From NCBI GenBank assembly GCA_030450655.1, contig JAKDIE010000040.1:1-8667 (forward strand): a stretch of 8,667 bases of DNA, given 5' to 3'. The stretch is from Ruaniaceae bacterium. GTDB lineage: Bacteria; Actinomycetota; Actinomycetes; Actinomycetales; Actinomycetaceae. The notes beneath the pieces are model-generated. The model saw only the letters and a list, made by a program, of their open reading frames with translations. It ran no database searches and was not told the origin of the DNA. Below, piece after piece: positions 6,581 through 8,667 of this stretch (positions are counted from its first letter, which is position 1; each line of letters starts with the position of its first letter). The position numbers and the translations under genes are program-made.

Positions 6581-7119
6581 TGAGCACCACCCTCTTCCCG
6601 CGCGTCGGGCGCTGGCACCGTGGCTACCACGTGGGCCAGGTGGACGAGCTCTTCACCGCAGCACGCGACTCGTACGAGCGCGGCGAGATCGACGACGACG
6701 AGATTCGCAACGCGGCGTTCGACATGGTTGTCGATGGCTACCAGACCGCAGCAGTCGATGCCGCAATCGACAGGCTCGAGGCCGCCGTCGTGCGCCGCAA
6801 ACGTGTGAGTCACGTGGCCGAGTCCAGCGAGGAGTCATGGATGGCGCAGGCCGTGCAGCGCGCCACCACGCTCTACCCACGCCTCCAGAGGCCCGCGGGA
6901 GAACGATTCGCGGACGCGCACGGCGTGGGGTACGCCAAGCGTGACGTGGATGCGGTGTGCGAGAGCCTCATCGACTACTTCGAGAGCGGAGCCGGCATTT
7001 CCGCGCACGAGGTGCGCCTTGCCACTTTCGATCTCGCCCGCGGAGAGGGCGCGTACGACGAGGCCGTCGTGGATTCGTTCCTCGACCGGGCCGTCGAGGT
7101 GCTGCTGGCGGTCGAATGA
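6580..7119 (+). CDS. DivIVA-domain repeat protein of unknown function
   Basis: Predicted 179-residue soluble protein without signal peptide, membrane segment or obvious coiled coil. It is built of two similar halves (about 5-70 and 109-176), each with two short DivIVA-like units: GYHVGQVDELF (15-25), GYQTAAVDAAIDRL (53-66), GYAKRDVDAVCESL (117-130) and AYDEAVVDSFLDRA (158-171). The shared pattern is Gly/Ala-Tyr-x4-Val-Asp; between units come acidic helices EIRNAAFD and EVRLATFD. This resembles the actinobacterial DivIVA-domain repeat family, not true DivIVA/Wag31: the long coiled coil of those proteins is missing. In DivIVA the N-terminal domain binds curved membrane and partners; whether that holds here is unknown. 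Start: of two adjacent ATGs (6577, 6580) the second is 5 nt from GGAAGGA (6568-6574) and overlaps the rlmN TGA by one base. Its end overlaps dxr as ATGA. Confidence 0.85.
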   Translation: MSTTLFPRVGRWHRGYHVGQVDELFTAARDSYERGEIDDDEIRNAAFDMVVDGYQTAAVDAAIDRLEAAVVRRKRVSHVAESSEESWMAQAVQRATTLYPRLQRPAGERFADAHGVGYAKRDVDAVCESLIDYFESGAGISAHEVRLATFDLARGEGAYDEAVVDSFLDRAVEVLLAVE

Positions 7120-8300
7120 TCATTCTCGGCTCGACGGGTTCGATCGGGACCCAGGCCCTCGACGTCGCCCGGCACGAAGGCATCGCGGTCACGGGCCTGG
7201 CCGCCGCCGGCACCCGGATCCAGCTTCTGGTGGAGCAGATTGCCGAGTTCCGGCCCGCCACCGTTGCCGTTGCCACGGCCGACGCCGCCACGAACCTTCG
7301 CGCTGCACTCGGCGGGCTGGGCGGTACACCTGAGATCATCGAAGGTGCAGATGCTGCCACGGAACTCGCCTCGCGGGCGAGTTCGACCATGACGGTCCTC
7401 AACGGCATGACGGGCGCCATCGGGCTACGCCCCACGCTCGCCGCCCTCGATACGGGAGCCCGCCTCGCCCTCGCGAATAAAGAGTCGCTGGTGGTGGGGG
7501 CGGATCTCGTGCGTCGCCATGCGCGCCGGGACGGCCAGATCCTGCCCGTCGATTCGGAGCATTCGGCGATCTTCCAAGCGCTCGCCGCCGGGCGCCACGG
7601 GCGCGGGCTGACATGCGAGGTGCGCGACGGCACCAGCGAGGTCTCCCGGATCATTCTGACCGCCTCCGGGGGGCCGTTCCGCGGGAAGAGACGCACGGAG
7701 CTCATGGGCGTGACGGCCGCGCAGGCGCTCAAGCACCCCAACTGGGAGATGGGGCCGGTCATCACGATCAACTCCTCCACCCTGATGAACAAGGCGCTGG
7801 AGGTGATCGAGGCGTTCGAACTCTTCGAGGTCGAGGACGTCACGGTGACGGTCCATCCGCAATCGTTCGTTCATTCGATGGTCGAGTTCGTTGACGGCTC
7901 CACGATCGCGCAGGTCTCGCCACCGGACATGAGGCTACCGATCGCGCTCGCCCTCACATGGCCGCGGCGCAGCTACCCGGCACCCACCTGCGATTGGACC
8001 GCGCGCCAGCAGTGGACCTTCGAGCCAGTCGATCAGGAGACCTTCCCCGCGATCGAACTTGCGCGCGCGGCGCACCGTGCCTCCGCCACCCACGCCGCCG
8101 TCATGAACGCGGCGAACGAGGAATGCGTCGCCGCATTCTTGGCCGGCGGGATCGGCTACCTGACGATTGTGGACACCGTCCGAGCCGTCGTCGAACAGCA
8201 TGAGGGCATCCCGCGCGGCAGCGTGACGCTCGAGGTGCTGGACGAGGTTCAAGGCTGGGCGCGCGCTCGTGCCCACGAGATCATGGAGCGTCACCAGTGA
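7116..8300 (+). CDS. dxr: 1-deoxy-D-xylulose 5-phosphate reductoisomerase
   Basis: Predicted 394-residue cytosolic enzyme turning DXP into 2-C-methyl-D-erythritol 4-phosphate with NADPH, the first committed step of the MEP isoprenoid pathway. The NADPH loop GSTGSIG is at 5-11, almost at the N-terminus, which supports this start. Then LANKESLVVGADLV (119-132), the metal site PVDSEHSAIFQAL (144-156; D146, E148), TASGGPFR (182-189), HPNWEMG (207-213) and INSSTLMNKALEVIEA (218-233; third ligand E229), and MNAANEECVAAFL (330-342). Length is as usual for the family (about 390). The frame is open further upstream inside the preceding gene but without a better start; no strong Shine-Dalgarno is visible, so translation probably depends on coupling through the ATGA overlap. 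It is the usual target of fosmidomycin (family knowledge). GTGA overlap with the next gene. Confidence 0.98.
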   Translation: MIILGSTGSIGTQALDVARHEGIAVTGLAAAGTRIQLLVEQIAEFRPATVAVATADAATNLRAALGGLGGTPEIIEGADAATELASRASSTMTVLNGMTGAIGLRPTLAALDTGARLALANKESLVVGADLVRRHARRDGQILPVDSEHSAIFQALAAGRHGRGLTCEVRDGTSEVSRIILTASGGPFRGKRRTELMGVTAAQALKHPNWEMGPVITINSSTLMNKALEVIEAFELFEVEDVTVTVHPQSFVHSMVEFVDGSTIAQVSPPDMRLPIALALTWPRRSYPAPTCDWTARQQWTFEPVDQETFPAIELARAAHRASATHAAVMNAANEECVAAFLAGGIGYLTIVDTVRAVVEQHEGIPRGSVTLEVLDEVQGWARARAHEIMERHQ

Positions 8301-8667
8301 GCTTTGCCCTCGGCATCGTTGTCCTCATCCTCGGCATCCTGGTCTCGATCGGACTGCACGAGATCGGCCACATGGTGCCGGCCAAGCGCTTCGGAGTGAA
8401 GGTTCCCGAGTACTCGATCGGCTTCGGCCCCACTCTCTGGTCCACCACCCGCGGTGAGACCACCTACTTCGTGAAGGCGATCCCGCTGGGCGGGTACGTA
8501 CGGCTGGCTGGGATGCTCCCGCCCGCAAAGGGGGAGCCGGCCAGGGACGCGAACGGCAACCTCACCTGGGTGGAAGAAGCCCGCCAGGATGCGCGGCAGG
8601 ACATCGGCCCAGGTGAAGAGGGCCGCGCCTTCTGTGCTCTACCGGCATGTAAGAAGCTTGTGGTGAT
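8297..8667 (+). CDS. rseP: RseP/Rip1-type site-2 intramembrane metalloprotease (3' truncated)
   Basis: Only the first 123 codons are inside the window; no stop is reached. A GTG start at 8297 overlaps the dxr TGA (GTGA) and has GGAG at 8285-8288, 8 nt upstream. The first membrane helix (about 4-22) contains the zinc motif H21-E22-I-G-H25, followed by PAKRFGVKVPEYSIGFGP and the AIPLGGYVRLAGM region typical of actinobacterial RseP/Rip1. A hydrophilic stretch (about 78-112) then leads to what should be the next conserved ALPxxKKLVVM segment. Site-2 proteases cut anti-sigma factors inside the membrane after a first cut, and so trigger envelope-stress responses (family knowledge). Position directly after dxr is usual in Actinobacteria. 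Oddity: the last visible residues read FCALPACKK, with the only two TGT cysteine codons of the window's genes. The HDxG-type second motif and PDZ domain lie beyond the edge. Confidence 0.93.
   Translation, partial: MSFALGIVVLILGILVSIGLHEIGHMVPAKRFGVKVPEYSIGFGPTLWSTTRGETTYFVKAIPLGGYVRLAGMLPPAKGEPARDANGNLTWVEEARQDARQDIGPGEEGRAFCALPACKKLVV

Noticed and set aside
3314..8667. An undescribed defence, toxin-antitoxin or mobile system
   Set aside because: Every gene in the run except the DivIVA-repeat one belongs to a well-known housekeeping family, and no integrase, transposase, terminal repeat or shift in composition is visible.

Overview
The window is a high-GC bacterial chromosome segment with the gene order and protein signatures of an actinobacterium. 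Reasons: the order rpsB-tsf-pyrH-frr-cdsA-rlmN-dxr-rseP, a DivIVA-repeat protein inside that run, an M23 peptidase with an LHWG-type motif divergent to rpsB, and a long Ala/Pro/Glu-rich tail on ribosomal protein S2. The tail and the DivIVA-repeat gene lean towards Actinomycetales (Actinomyces/Trueperella-like or a related order). That placement is from memory of such loci, not from a search.

Left part (1-1436): the C-terminal 203 residues of a penicillin-binding transpeptidase on the + strand meet, tail to tail and with a 14-bp overlap, a small secreted M23 peptidase-like protein on the - strand. Between that gene and rpsB lies a 333-bp divergent intergenic region. It holds two hairpins just before the rpsB Shine-Dalgarno, a lone TTGACT box and two DnaA-box-like nonamers.

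Middle (1437-3313): rpsB and tsf (ribosomal protein S2 and EF-Ts) are 15 nt apart and surely co-transcribed. After tsf comes a long hairpin without a U-tract, then pyrH.

Right part (3314-8667): pyrH, frr, cdsA, rlmN, a DivIVA-repeat gene, dxr and rseP (cut by the window end). Every stop codon overlaps the next start by 1 or 4 nt, so all seven genes look translationally coupled. The run joins UMP synthesis, ribosome recycling, CDP-diacylglycerol synthesis, 23S rRNA/tRNA methylation, the first committed MEP isoprenoid step and a site-2 protease: growth-linked translation, nucleotide and envelope functions.

I see no mobile element, CRISPR array, RNA gene, toxin-antitoxin pair or defence system. 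This is mostly a conserved housekeeping region. The items most worth a second look are the four-unit DivIVA-repeat protein, the rpsB leader hairpins, the tsf-pyrH hairpin and the M23 protein lacking the first His of its HxH motif.
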